From Sphingomonas sp. 32-66-10 (GTDB lineage Bacteria > Pseudomonadota > Alphaproteobacteria > Sphingomonadales > Sphingomonadaceae): a stretch of DNA of 59,600 nt. The notes beneath the pieces were generated by a model. That model worked only from the letters and a program-made list of their open reading frames with translations, made no database searches and had not been told where the DNA came from. Shown here piece after piece: positions 52,306 through 59,600 of the stretch. The translations under genes and the position numbers were made by a program. Positions within the stretch are counted from its first letter, which is position 1. Every line of letters begins with the position of its first letter. The stretch spans positions 1-59,600 of the forward strand of contig NCEF01000013.1 in assembly GCA_002280565.1 (NCBI GenBank). Direction: 5' to 3'.

Positions 52306-53355
52306 ATGCCTCTTCTCGAAGCCCGCAAGACCTACAAGCCGTTCGAATATCCCTGGGCCTATGACTTCTGGAAGCGTCAGCAGCAGATCCACTGGCTGCC
52401 CGAAGAGGTGCCGCTGGGTGAGGATTGCCGCGACTGGGCGCAAAAGCTCACCGACCATGAACGCAATCTGCTCACGCAAATCTTCCGCTTCTTCACCCAG
52501 GCGGACGTCGAGGTGCAGGATTGCTACCACGAAAAATACGGCCGCGTGTTCAAGCCGACCGAGATCAAGATGATGCTCGCCGCCTTCTCCAACATGGAAA
52601 CGGTGCACATCGCGGCCTACAGCCACCTGCTCGACACGATCGGCATGCCCGAAAGCGAATATGGCATGTTCCTCGAATATGCCGAGATGAAGGACAAGCA
52701 CGATTACCTTCAGCAGTTCGGCGTCGATAATGACGAGGATATCGCCAAGACCCTCGCCATGTTCGGCGGGTTTACCGAGGGGCTTCAGCTGTTCGCATCG
52801 TTCGCGATGCTGATGAACTTCCCGCGCTTCAACAAGATGAAGGGCATGGGCCAGATCGTCAGCTGGTCGGTGCGCGACGAATCGCTGCACTGCGAAGGCA
52901 TCACCCGCCTGTTCCACGCCTTCACCAAGGAACGCGACTGCCTGACCAAGGCGGTGAAGGACGACATCATGGACGTCTGCCAGACGACCGTGCGGCTGGA
53001 GGATGCGTTCATCGACCTGGCGTTCGAACAGGGCCCGGTCCCCGGCATGACGCCCAAGGAGATCAAGAAGTATATCCGCTACATCGCCGACTGGCGCCTG
53101 AACCAGCTGGGCCTGAAGCCGATCTACATGATCGACGAACACCCCCTGCCGTGGCTCACCCCGCTGCTCAACGGCGTCGAACACGCCAACTTCTTCGAAA
53201 CCCGCGCGACCGAATATTCGAAGGGCGCAACGCGCGGCAACTGGAACGAAGTGTGGGACAGCTTCGACAAGCGCCAGAAGGCGAAGGCCGCGCCGGCAGC
53301 AAACGAGGATGCCGCTGAGGGCGGGTTGTTCGATGGGACGGTTGCTGCGGAGTAG
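52306..53355 (+). CDS. nrdB: Ribonucleotide reductase class I beta subunit
   Basis: Radical-generating subunit of 349 residues. The di-iron ligands and radical site are all visible: Asp in TQADVEVQDCY, Glu-x2-His in METVHIAAY with the Tyr seven residues after the Glu, Glu in FTEGLQLF, and Glu-x2-His in VRDESLHCEG. The spacing from the first Asp to the first Glu (31) equals that of E. coli NrdB. No ATP cone is seen here either. The C-terminal tail (GLFDGTVAAE) is the likely interaction peptide with NrdA. It is the last gene of the nrd operon, possibly with the next gene added. Confidence 0.96.
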   Translation: MPLLEARKTYKPFEYPWAYDFWKRQQQIHWLPEEVPLGEDCRDWAQKLTDHERNLLTQIFRFFTQADVEVQDCYHEKYGRVFKPTEIKMMLAAFSNMETVHIAAYSHLLDTIGMPESEYGMFLEYAEMKDKHDYLQQFGVDNDEDIAKTLAMFGGFTEGLQLFASFAMLMNFPRFNKMKGMGQIVSWSVRDESLHCEGITRLFHAFTKERDCLTKAVKDDIMDVCQTTVRLEDAFIDLAFEQGPVPGMTPKEIKKYIRYIADWRLNQLGLKPIYMIDEHPLPWLTPLLNGVEHANFFETRATEYSKGATRGNWNEVWDSFDKRQKAKAAPAANEDAAEGGLFDGTVAAE

Positions 53356-53358
53356 AAG

Positions 53359-53919
53359 TTGGGCAGCCTTGCAGCCTTCTTTGCGTCCGACGCCGGATTT
53401 GCGGCCGCATTCTCTGCGGTCGCAACCTTGGCGGCAACCATTCTTGGTCAGGCGATCCGAGGAAGGGTGCGATTGATTTGGTTTAGCCCAAATTCCACTC
53501 ATTTTACTCTGCATTCCAATGACGCAGGCGTTCAGCCCGTCCATATTAACTCAGGTCAGATCATCGTTCAGAACCTCGGACGGCAAGCTGCCGAGGGGGT
53601 GCAGATTACGTCAATCCCCGGGGCTCCGCCCGCTGGCTACGTCCTAATCCCTTCACTTGTGCATGAGACGCGCTCTGGACCTAGGGGCGAGTGGATTGTC
53701 GAGATCCCGTTCATCTCGCCCGGAGAGGTCGTGACGCTCCAAGTCCTCAATGGACCACCGATTGACTCCGTGCGATCGGCTGGTGGGAGTGGTCGACTTG
53801 TGCCGGTCATCCATCAGAGGCTTTATCCGAGATGGCTCCAAGCTTCGGCGGGGGGCCTCATGTTTGCGGGTGTTGTGGCGATCTTTTTCGCTTTGGGCTG
53901 GCTGATTTCAAGGCTCTAA
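53359..53919 (+). CDS. Unknown membrane protein, possibly foreign
   Basis: Frame of 186 codons starting with TTG 3 bp after the nrdB stop. Hydrophobic segments lie at both ends (about 8-32 and 162-184), with a beta-rich middle (GQIIVQNLGRQAAEGVQITS, HETRSGPRGEWIVEIPFISP) that may be an Ig-like extracytoplasmic domain. The sequence has clearly lower GC and more A/T-ending codons than its neighbours, which points to recent transfer. I do not recognise a family. No ATG start is available near the beginning. Confidence 0.6.
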   Translation: MGSLAAFFASDAGFAAAFSAVATLAATILGQAIRGRVRLIWFSPNSTHFTLHSNDAGVQPVHINSGQIIVQNLGRQAAEGVQITSIPGAPPAGYVLIPSLVHETRSGPRGEWIVEIPFISPGEVVTLQVLNGPPIDSVRSAGGSGRLVPVIHQRLYPRWLQASAGGLMFAGVVAIFFALGWLISRL

Positions 53920-53921
53920 TT

Positions 53922-54090
53922 CGTCACCCCGGACTTGTTCCGGGGTCCACGCCACCTCACGCCCCGACCGCTTGAGGCTCTCGCGAACTGCTCTCATCGA
54001 TTCAGGCAGCGTAAAGACGCACCGCCATCACCCGAACCGCGCCCTCCGCGCCTCCTGCACGGTGGACCCCGGAACAAGTCCAAGGTGACG
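53922..54090. repeat. REP-like doublet in inverted orientation
   Basis: A 29-30-bp palindromic repeat (CGTCACCCCGGACTTGTTCC type) lies at 53922-53951, and its reverse complement, with two mismatches, at 54062-54090. The 110 bp between them hold no gene. Each copy contains an internal GGACTTGTTCC-like dyad, and the arrangement resembles REPIN doublets. Such sequences are frequent in sphingomonad genomes. Confidence 0.8.
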
Positions 54091-54121
54091 ATGGAAAAGG
54101 GGACTCATGCCCCCCCCACTC

Positions 54122-54400
54122 TCATCCCTCTTCCTCATCCCGCGCACCATGCCGGATGCGCAGAATAACCACCCGATCCCCATCGACCCGATAGCGCAGC
54201 ACATAGGGCCAGACCGTGGTCATCTCGCGACGCCCGTCGCCCACAACGCGACCGCGCTCGGAAAACTCCGCGAGACTATCGGCAACCGCGATCAACCGCT
54301 CGCCCAGTCGGGCGGCAGCTGCAGGATTGAATGCAGAGATATAGGCGATGATCGCCTCGAGATGCGTGACCGCTTCGTCCGTCCAGACGATGCGGCGCAA
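54122..54400 (-). CDS. parE: ParE/RelE-family toxin
   Basis: Toxin of 92 residues. Family features are RRIVWTDEAVTHLEAIIAYI at the N-terminus, RLGERLIAVADSLAEF, and the C-terminal LRYRVDGDRVVILRIRHGAR. ParE members inhibit gyrase; RelE members cut mRNA. The form here is more ParE-like. The start is a TTG at 54400, one base after the antitoxin stop codon (TGAATTG), as there is no ATG at the right place. It forms a two-gene unit with the antitoxin at 54402-54578. Confidence 0.88.
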   Translation of the reverse strand: MRRIVWTDEAVTHLEAIIAYISAFNPAAAARLGERLIAVADSLAEFSERGRVVGDGRREMTTVWPYVLRYRVDGDRVVILRIRHGARDEEEG

Positions 54401-54401
54401 T

Positions 54402-54578
54402 TCAGTCGCCGATTTCGGGTCGTGGCAGGGGGCGCTCGCTTCCCCAGGAGGCGACCCAGCGCTTGACCGATTCGTGGCTCACCACCCGGCCCGCCGCCGC
54501 ATCGGCATCCGCCCGCGCATCAGCCGCCGCCTCGGCCGTCGGATCGCTTGAATCGAACAGGGCGCGTTCGGAACTCAT
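54402..54578 (-). CDS. parD: ParD/CopG-like antitoxin (58 residues)
   Basis: Short frame starting MSSERALFDSSDPTAEAAAD. It continues with an Ala/Asp-rich helix and the typical motif GRVVSHESVKRWVASWGSER, seen in antitoxins of this type where the toxin's partner helix follows. It should neutralise the ParE-like protein encoded next and repress its own promoter. It is easily missed because of its small size. The ATG at 54578 has tccac-type sequence upstream but no strong ribosome binding site. Confidence 0.85.
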   Translation of the reverse strand: MSSERALFDSSDPTAEAAADARADADAAAGRVVSHESVKRWVASWGSERPLPRPEIGD

Positions 54579-54688
54579 GGAGTGAAGCTACAGCATCCCC
54601 GTCCGGCAGCCAAGACCACCTCAAACCCCTTTCCTACACGAACCAAATAGGTCAACTGAATCGACTCCAATCAACCGGATTCGATCCG

Positions 54689-55003
54689 ATGCCCGACCAA
54701 CCCACCCCCGCCGCGCCAGTGCGCAGCCACTGGACCCCCGCCAGGCAACGCGTCTTCCTCACCGCGCTCGTCGAAACGGGCAGCGTCGCGCGGGCGGCGC
54801 GGGCGGCGGGGATGTCGCGGTCGAGCGCGCATGCGCTGCGCAACCGGCTGACCGGCACGCCGTTCGACCAGCACTGGGCGCATGCGCTTAGGCTCCACGC
54901 CGCGCGGCTCGCCGATCCCTTCGCACCCGATCCGCTGGCGCCGCGCAGGCCGCCCGGCGACTCGCCCCGTCGCACACCCGATGCCCCGGCGTCGCGTCCA
55001 TGA
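54689..55003 (+). CDS. Small helix-turn-helix protein
   Basis: Protein of 104 residues with the N-terminal core WTPARQRVFLTALVETGSVA, then RAARAAGMSRSSAHALRNRL. This is a helix-turn-helix of the kind found in small sphingomonad proteins that resemble phage terminase small subunits. The C-terminal 35 residues are Arg/Pro-rich and lie over the start of the phased GTCGC array, so this tail may be shaped by the repeat rather than by protein function. Its target is unknown. Confidence 0.75.
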   Translation: MPDQPTPAAPVRSHWTPARQRVFLTALVETGSVARAARAAGMSRSSAHALRNRLTGTPFDQHWAHALRLHAARLADPFAPDPLAPRRPPGDSPRRTPDAPASRP

Positions 55004-55121
55004 CGCGAACCCGTCGCCTCGCCGCCACATCGCGTCGCGCCCGCGTCGCGTCAGTGTCGCGGGCCTGTCGCCATGGTGTCGCGTCGCAGGTGTCAGCCGG
55101 TCGCCTCACGGTCGCTTCCCC
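54969..55121. repeat. 11-bp-phased GTCGC array
   Basis: GTCGC occurs at 54969, 54991, 55013, 55034, 55045, 55056, 55067, 55078, 55100 and 55111. The distances are 22, 22, 21, 11, 11, 11, 11, 22 and 11 bases. Of 14 slots of about 11 bp, ten hold a perfect GTCGC; the other six bases of each unit vary. One extra copy at 55083 is out of phase. The array begins in the 3' end of the HTH gene and continues 118 bp beyond it. Since 11 is not a multiple of 3 it cannot come from a protein repeat. Confidence 0.9.
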
Positions 55122-55387
55122 GGCGATTGACCCCATACCATGCCCCGGATCGTCAGCTTCGTCGGACAGCCCGTCCGCCACTCGCCCGCGACCGGAGCAG
55201 ATGATGCGACGGACTGCATGGTTAATCTGCCGATCCGCAAAACTCCCGTCTTGTCCGCCTACCCACTTTACGCATAATCTCATGCGTATCCGGAGGGGTG
55301 AATCCGGCGTTCCACACTTTTTTGGAGCCTTCAGGTCATGGCCTGCGCCGCCTTTTCACGCCCCGCCGATGCGGGACGCCATTTCTG
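55004..55387. other. Non-coding stretch between the HTH and DUF6916 genes
   Basis: 384 bases that contain the second part of the GTCGC array (to 55121) and a palindrome at 55269-55288. Open frames across it are Arg/Ser-rich and overlap the better-supported DUF6916 frame. I see no gene. Confidence 0.5.
55269..55288. promoter_or_regulatory. Palindrome TACGCAT-N6-ATGCGTA
   Basis: Perfect 7-bp arms with a 6-bp spacer, 100 bp upstream of the DUF6916 start. Its size and symmetry fit a dimeric repressor site. A possible target protein is the HTH protein encoded just upstream; this is speculation. Confidence 0.5.
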
Positions 55388-55711
55388 ATGCCCGGGACCC
55401 GTCCGCTCCTGTCGCTCCCCAGTTCGATCGATGCCTGCGCCGCGATCGGCGACGTGTTCCTGGTCGGCGGCATCGTCGGCCCGGCGCATCAACTGACGCT
55501 GGAAGAGGTGCGGGCCGAGCGTCCGCGCGCCACCTCGCCCGCCTGGCGCATGCCCTATTCGATGTATCTGCGTGGCCCCGCCGGCACCGCCTTGCCGCAG
55601 GGGCTCTACTGGCTCTCGCACCCCAGCTTCGGGCGCATGTGCCTGTTCCTGGTGCCCCGCAGCCGCGAACCGCGGACCGGCGCAGTGCGGTATGAGGCGG
55701 TGTTCGACTGA
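55388..55711 (+). CDS. DUF6916-like protein
   Basis: Protein of 107 residues. The pattern FLVGGIVGPAHQLTLEEVRA, WRMPYSMYLRGPAG, LPQGLYWLSHPSFGRMCLFL, VPRSREP and RYEAVF fits DUF6916 as I know it. Proteins of this type often occur near genes for phage-tail-collar-like proteins, but no such gene is adjacent here. Function unknown. I start at the ATG at 55388; a GTG at 55298 would add 30 residues without family character. It is convergent with the FAD oxidoreductase gene, with 6 bp between the stop codons. Confidence 0.75.
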   Translation: MPGTRPLLSLPSSIDACAAIGDVFLVGGIVGPAHQLTLEEVRAERPRATSPAWRMPYSMYLRGPAGTALPQGLYWLSHPSFGRMCLFLVPRSREPRTGAVRYEAVFD

Positions 55712-55717
55712 GGGAAA

Positions 55718-57325
55718 TTACTTCCGCAGTAATCTTCCCAACACGCTGCGATCCTTCAGGATTTCCCGCGCCGCATTATGCCCCGGCGCACCGGTCACCC
55801 CGCCGCCGGGATGGGTGCCCGCACCGCATAAATAGAGGCCGCTGATCGGGCTGCGATAATCGCCATGCCCCAGCACCGGCCGCGCCGCCCAGAGCTGGTC
55901 GAGCGACATGCGGCCGTGGAAAATGTCGCCATCGACCAGCCCGAATTTGCGTTCGAGGTCGGTGGGGGAGTGAATCTGGCGGGCGATGATCGAGTCGCGG
56001 AAATTGGGGGCGTGCTGCGTCACCGTGTCGATAATGTCGTCAGCCGCCGCCTCCCGCTCGTCGTCCCAGCTGCGGCCATTGGGCAAAGTGGGGGCGAAGT
56101 GCTGGCAGAACAGGCTGGCGACATGACAGCCCGGCGGGGCGAGGGTCGGATCGACGGTGGAGGGAATGGTCATCTCCACCACCGGCGCGTTGGACCAGCC
56201 ATAGCGGACCGCGTCCTCATGGGCCTTGTCCATATAGTCCATGGTCGGCGCGATGATGATGCCACTGCGGTGATGTTCGGCATCCGTGCCGGGAAGGACG
56301 GTGAAATCGGGAAGTTCGGACAGCGCGACGTTCATCCGGAAGCTGCCCGATCCGGTCTTGAAGCCAGCAATCCGCCGCCGGAAATCCTGCGGCAAATCGG
56401 AAGGATCGACCAGGTGACGGAACAGCAGGGCAGGGCCGACATTGGCGACGACGGTCTTGGCCGCAATCTCCTCGCCGCTGCTCAGCCGCACCCCGACGGC
56501 GCGGCCCTTGTCGGTCAGCACCCGGTCGACCGGTTCCTCCAGCCGGATCACCGCCCCGGCCTGTGCCGCCGCTTCGGCCATCATCCGGGTGATGCTGCCC
56601 ATCCCCCCGACCGGATGGCCCCACGCCCCCTTCTTGCCATTCACCTCGCCGAACACATGGTGCAGCAGGACATAGGCCGAACCCGGCGCCGACGGACCGG
56701 CATAGTTGCCGACCACCGCATCGAATGCGAACGCCGCCTTGACGTGCTCATTCTCGAACCACTGGTCGAGAAATTCGCGCGCCGACTGGACGAACAGGGC
56801 CAGGGCATCCCGCTGGGCCTCAATAGGCAAGGACGTCACCGCCCGACCCTGAGCCGCCGCTGCCTGCAGCGCCGCGACCCCGCCCCCGGCATTGGGTGGC
56901 GTCTTGAGCGCCATGCTCCGCAACAGGTCGGCCACCCGCTCCAGCGCCGCCTCATAACCATCCAGCGCCGCGGCATCTTTGGCAGAAAAGCGGGCAAACT
57001 CCGCCCGAGTCCGTTCCGCCCCGCCACCCAGCTTCAGGTAATCGCCGTCCAGCGGAAAGAAGTTCGACACCGGCCGCTCGATCACCCGATAGCCGCGCTC
57101 GACCAGCTTCATGTCGGCGATGACCTTGGGCTGGAGCAGGCTGACGGTGTAGCTGGCGGCGGAATTGCGGAAACCGGGGTGAAACTCCTCGGTCACCGCA
57201 GCCCCGCCGACCACGTCGCGGCGCTCGACCACGCAGACCTTCAGGCCGGCCCGGGCGAGGTAGAAGGCGCAGGTCAGCCCATTATGCCCCGCCCCGATGA
57301 CGACCGCGTCGAAGCGCTGCGTCAC
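55718..57325 (-). CDS. FAD-dependent oxidoreductase (phytoene-desaturase / PYROXD2-like)
   Basis: Flavoprotein of 535 residues. The N-terminal FAD-binding loop is AVVIGAGHNGLTCAFYLARA, followed by VVERRDVVGGAAVTEEFHPG. The C-terminal FAD contact is GLYLCGAGTHPGGGVTGAPG, NAAREIL. The layout is that of the carotenoid desaturase/PYROXD2 group; the substrate is unknown, and there is no carotenoid gene nearby. The start overlaps the end of fghA by 4 bp, so it belongs to the adhC-VOC-fghA transcript. Confidence 0.92.
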   Translation of the reverse strand: MTQRFDAVVIGAGHNGLTCAFYLARAGLKVCVVERRDVVGGAAVTEEFHPGFRNSAASYTVSLLQPKVIADMKLVERGYRVIERPVSNFFPLDGDYLKLGGGAERTRAEFARFSAKDAAALDGYEAALERVADLLRSMALKTPPNAGGGVAALQAAAAQGRAVTSLPIEAQRDALALFVQSAREFLDQWFENEHVKAAFAFDAVVGNYAGPSAPGSAYVLLHHVFGEVNGKKGAWGHPVGGMGSITRMMAEAAAQAGAVIRLEEPVDRVLTDKGRAVGVRLSSGEEIAAKTVVANVGPALLFRHLVDPSDLPQDFRRRIAGFKTGSGSFRMNVALSELPDFTVLPGTDAEHHRSGIIIAPTMDYMDKAHEDAVRYGWSNAPVVEMTIPSTVDPTLAPPGCHVASLFCQHFAPTLPNGRSWDDEREAAADDIIDTVTQHAPNFRDSIIARQIHSPTDLERKFGLVDGDIFHGRMSLDQLWAARPVLGHGDYRSPISGLYLCGAGTHPGGGVTGAPGHNAAREILKDRSVLGRLLRK

Positions 57326-58164
57326 CGCTTCAGCCGCTCGGCATGCCAGGCGACATGGTCGGCCATGAAGCTGGAGATAAAGTAATAGCTGTGGTCATAC
57401 CCCGGCTGCATCCGCAGCTGCAGGTCGATGCCGGCGTCGTGGCATGCCGCCGCCAACAGCTCGGGCTTCAACTGCTCGGTCAGGAAGGCGTCGGCATCCC
57501 CCTGATCGACCAGCAATTCGGGCAACCGCGCCCCATCCTCAATCAGCGCCACTGCGTCGTGCAACCGCCACGCCGCCCGATCCTGTCCCAGATAACCGCC
57601 CAGCGCCTTCTCACCCCACGGGCATTGCGACGGCGCGACGATCGGTGCGAAGGCGCTGACCGAGCGGAAGCGATCCGGGTTGCGAAGGCCCATCGTCAGC
57701 GCGCCATGCCCGCCCATCGAATGCCCGGTGATCCCCTGACGGCCCAAGTCCGCCATCGGAAACTCCCGCAGGATCAGTCCGGGCAGCTCGTCCTCAATGT
57801 ACGACCGCATCCGGAAATTAGCGGCCCAGGGTTCCTGCGTCGCATCGACATAAAACCCCGCGCCCTTGCCGAAATCATAGGCGTCGTCATCGGGCACATC
57901 GTCGCCGCGCGGCGACGTATCGGGGGCGATGAAGATCACGCCATGTTCGGCACAGGCCGCGCGATACTCACCCTTCTCGGTGACATTGGCATGGGTGCAG
58001 GTCAGGCCGGAAAGATACCAGAGAACCGGCAGCTTCGTCCCCTCCGCATGGTCGGGGATGAAGACCGAAAAGGTCATCGGCGTGCCGGTCGCGGCCCAGT
58101 CATGCCGATGGACGCTCTGCACCCCGCCATGCGCGCGATTGGTCGAAACCGTCTCCATCCCCAT
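57322..58164 (-). CDS. fghA: S-formylglutathione hydrolase
   Basis: Cytoplasmic serine esterase of 280 residues that hydrolyses S-formylglutathione to glutathione and formate, the last step of glutathione-dependent formaldehyde detoxification. The esterase-D-type motifs are PVLWYLSGLTCTHANVTEKG, FIAPDTSPRG and GHSMGGHGALT (Ser nucleophile); the His lies in GYDHSYYFISSF. It lies downstream of the adhC remnant and the VOC gene and overlaps the oxidoreductase gene. Confidence 0.95.
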   Translation of the reverse strand: MGMETVSTNRAHGGVQSVHRHDWAATGTPMTFSVFIPDHAEGTKLPVLWYLSGLTCTHANVTEKGEYRAACAEHGVIFIAPDTSPRGDDVPDDDAYDFGKGAGFYVDATQEPWAANFRMRSYIEDELPGLILREFPMADLGRQGITGHSMGGHGALTMGLRNPDRFRSVSAFAPIVAPSQCPWGEKALGGYLGQDRAAWRLHDAVALIEDGARLPELLVDQGDADAFLTEQLKPELLAAACHDAGIDLQLRMQPGYDHSYYFISSFMADHVAWHAERLKR

Positions 58165-58170
58165 GCGCCG

Positions 58171-58560
58171 TCAGCCTGCCTTGGGCACGCGGTACATCGC
58201 GCACACCTTGTTCCCCGCCGGATCGCGCAGATAGGCGAGGTATAGCGCACCGAATGCGTTCTCGCGGATGCCGGGAGGGTCTTCAATCGCGCTGCCGCCA
58301 TGGGCGAGGCCGGCGGCGTGCCAGGCATCGACCATCTCCGGGCTGGTCGCGGCGAAGCCGACCGTGCCGCCATTGGCGTGACAGGCGGGCTGGCCGTCGA
58401 GCGGCTTGCTCAGCATGAAGATGCCGCCATTGTGCATGAAGAAAGCGCGGCCCTTGGGATCGACGCTCCCGGCCCGCGCCCCCAATGCGCCCAGCGTGGC
58501 GTCATAAAATGCCTTTGATGCTTCGATATCATTGGCGCCGAGCATGATGTGGCTGAACAT
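58171..58560 (-). CDS. VOC-family protein in the formaldehyde cluster
   Basis: Protein of 129 residues with the vicinal-oxygen-chelate fold: MFSHIMLGANDIEASKAFYD at the start, and LAYLRDPAGNKVCAMYRV at the end. Such genes are frequently placed between adhC and fghA in proteobacteria. A glutathione-related role (for example aiding hemithioacetal formation) is inferred from position only. It starts 24 bp after the adhC remnant and ends 6 bp before fghA. Confidence 0.9.
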   Translation of the reverse strand: MFSHIMLGANDIEASKAFYDATLGALGARAGSVDPKGRAFFMHNGGIFMLSKPLDGQPACHANGGTVGFAATSPEMVDAWHAAGLAHGGSAIEDPPGIRENAFGALYLAYLRDPAGNKVCAMYRVPKAG

Positions 58561-58584
58561 GGCTTCCTCTCCCCTGTTATGGTT

Positions 58585-59600
58585 TCAGAATACGACGACG
58601 CTGCGGATGCTTGTCCCCGCATGCATCAGGTCGAACCCCTTGTTGATGTCTTCAAGTCCCATGACATGGGTGATCATCGGGTCGATCTCAATCTTGCGAC
58701 GATCTTGGGCACGTCGGTGCGGCCCTTGGCCCCGCCGAACGCAGTGCCGCGCCAGTTGCGGCCAGTGACCAGCTGGAACGGGCGGGTGGCGATTTCCTTG
58801 CCCGCCTCGGCCACGCCGATGATGATGCTGGTTCCCCAGCCGCGATGGCATGCCTCCAGCGCGATGCGCATCACTTCGGTGTTGCCGGTGGCGTCGAAGG
58901 TATAGTCGGCGCCGCCATCGGTCATCGCGACAATCCGCGCCACGACATCCTCACGGCTCATGCCGCGCGAATTGAGGAAGTCGGTCATGCCGAACTTGCG
59001 GCCCCATTCCTCGCGATCGGGGTTGATGTCGACGCCGATGATCTGGTTCGCCCCAGCCAGCCGCGCGCCCTGAATGACGTTCAGACCGATGCCGCCAAGG
59101 CCGAACACGACGACATTGTCGCCGACCTGCACCTTGGCGGTATTGATCACCGCGCCGACTCCGGTGGTGACGCCACAGCCGATATAGCAGCTGCTCTGGA
59201 ACGGCGCGTCCTTGCGAATCTTGGCGACCGCAATCTCGGGCAGGACGGTGAAGTTCGAGAAGGTCGAACAGCCCATATAATGGTAGATCGGCTGCCCCTT
59301 GTAGGAAAAGCGCGTGGTGCCGTCGGGCATCAGCCCCTTCCCCTGCGTCGCGCGGATCGCGGTGCACAGGTTGGTCTTGCCGCTCAGGCACGACTTACAC
59401 TGGCGGCATTCCGGCGTGTAGAGCGGGATGACATGGTCACCCGGCGTCACGCTGGTCACGCCCGCGCCGACTTCGCGGACGATCCCCGCGCCTTCATGCC
59501 CCAGCACGCTCGGGAAGATCCCCTCGCTGTCGAACCCGTCGAGCGTATAGGCGTCGGTGTGGCAGATGCCGGTCGCCATGATCTCGACCAGAACCTCGCC
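58585..59600 (-). pseudogene. adhC: S-(hydroxymethyl)glutathione dehydrogenase (class III ADH), frameshifted; 5' end outside window
   Basis: Zinc- and NAD-dependent enzyme that oxidises S-hydroxymethylglutathione. The visible part starts inside the catalytic domain ([12 protein letters not shown]) and has the structural zinc cysteines ([16 protein letters not shown]) and the coenzyme loop [20 protein letters not shown]. Near 58700 the frame reads TDVPKIV then ARLRSTR and a stop (58674). In another frame the lost end continues with [20 protein letters not shown] and ends SIRSVVVF at 58585. A functional gene would have about six residues (DWYMEG-like) between KIV and KIEID, so about 17 bp seem deleted. 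It is either a mutation or a sequence error. Confidence 0.88.

Noticed and set aside
55000-55695. A 231-codon plus-strand frame starting with ATGA at the HTH gene stop.
   Set aside because: It is Arg/Ser/Pro-rich, runs through the GTCGC array and overlaps the DUF6916 frame, which has family character.

Overview
The window looks like chromosome of an alphaproteobacterium of the Sphingomonadaceae (Sphingomonas or a close relative). The support is uniformly high GC, four TonB-dependent receptors in 60 kb, a SciP (CtrA-inhibitor) gene, a candidate CtrA box with GANTC sites upstream of nrdA, and several gene types typical of sphingomonads. Most of it is ordinary housekeeping chromosome, with accessory patches near 21-23 kb, 36-38 kb and 53-56 kb.

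Layout. 1-3 kb: glutamate synthase on the minus strand (gltD, a small periplasmic protein, gltB cut by the window edge), joined by overlapping stop/start codons. 3-8 kb: uppP, an NDUFA9-like NAD(P)-binding protein, pdxH overlapping a CDF metal transporter, mnmA, then sciP. 8.4-10 kb: two 86-residue GlsB/YeaQ-type membrane proteins flank a SIMPL-domain protein, with strong terminators and a 31-bp-arm inverted repeat. 10.2-14.6 kb: an RND efflux pump (adaptor and transporter). 14.6-20.2 kb: a DUF445 membrane protein, a HAD phosphatase and a four-gene Mla/Pqi-type lipid transport operon (permease with STAS domain, ATPase, MCE protein, auxiliary lipoprotein). 20.2-21.1 kb: a periplasmic cyclophilin. 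21.2-22.7 kb: tRNA-Ser(GGA) with a decayed site-specific integrase beside it.

22.7-27.6 kb: an unusual double-HTH TetR-like regulator, divergent from a TonB receptor that forms an operon with a secreted tyrosine/lipid phosphatase; palindromes sit between them. 28-36.6 kb: a cell-surface signalling locus on the minus strand: FecI-type sigma factor, FecR anti-sigma, TonB receptor, secreted PHP/CehA-type metallohydrolase, and a second paralogous TonB receptor that carries the STN signalling domain. I infer uptake and processing of one class of ligand sensed by the STN receptor. 36.9-37.9 kb: a trbG fragment beside tRNA-Thr(GGT), probably the scar of a lost conjugative element.

38-49.3 kb: peptidase, L,D-transpeptidase, alkylguanine-DNA methyltransferase, Ntn acylase, oligopeptidase B, secreted nuclease and a lone TonB receptor. 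49.3-53.4 kb: class I ribonucleotide reductase; nrdA lacks an N-terminal ATP cone and is separated from nrdB by two small membrane-protein genes. 53.4-55.7 kb: accessory genes (a low-GC membrane protein, a REP doublet, a ParD/ParE pair, a small HTH protein, a DUF6916 protein) and a striking 11-bp-phased GTCGC array. 55.7-59.6 kb: an FAD oxidoreductase and a formaldehyde-detoxification cluster (fghA, a VOC protein, adhC); adhC carries an apparent frameshifting deletion near its 3' end.

The best candidates for undescribed biology are the phased GTCGC array, the FecI/FecR-two-receptor-metallohydrolase locus, the receptor-phosphatase module under a double TetR regulator, and the nrdA-x-y-nrdB arrangement. 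Functions are read from motifs without database searches.
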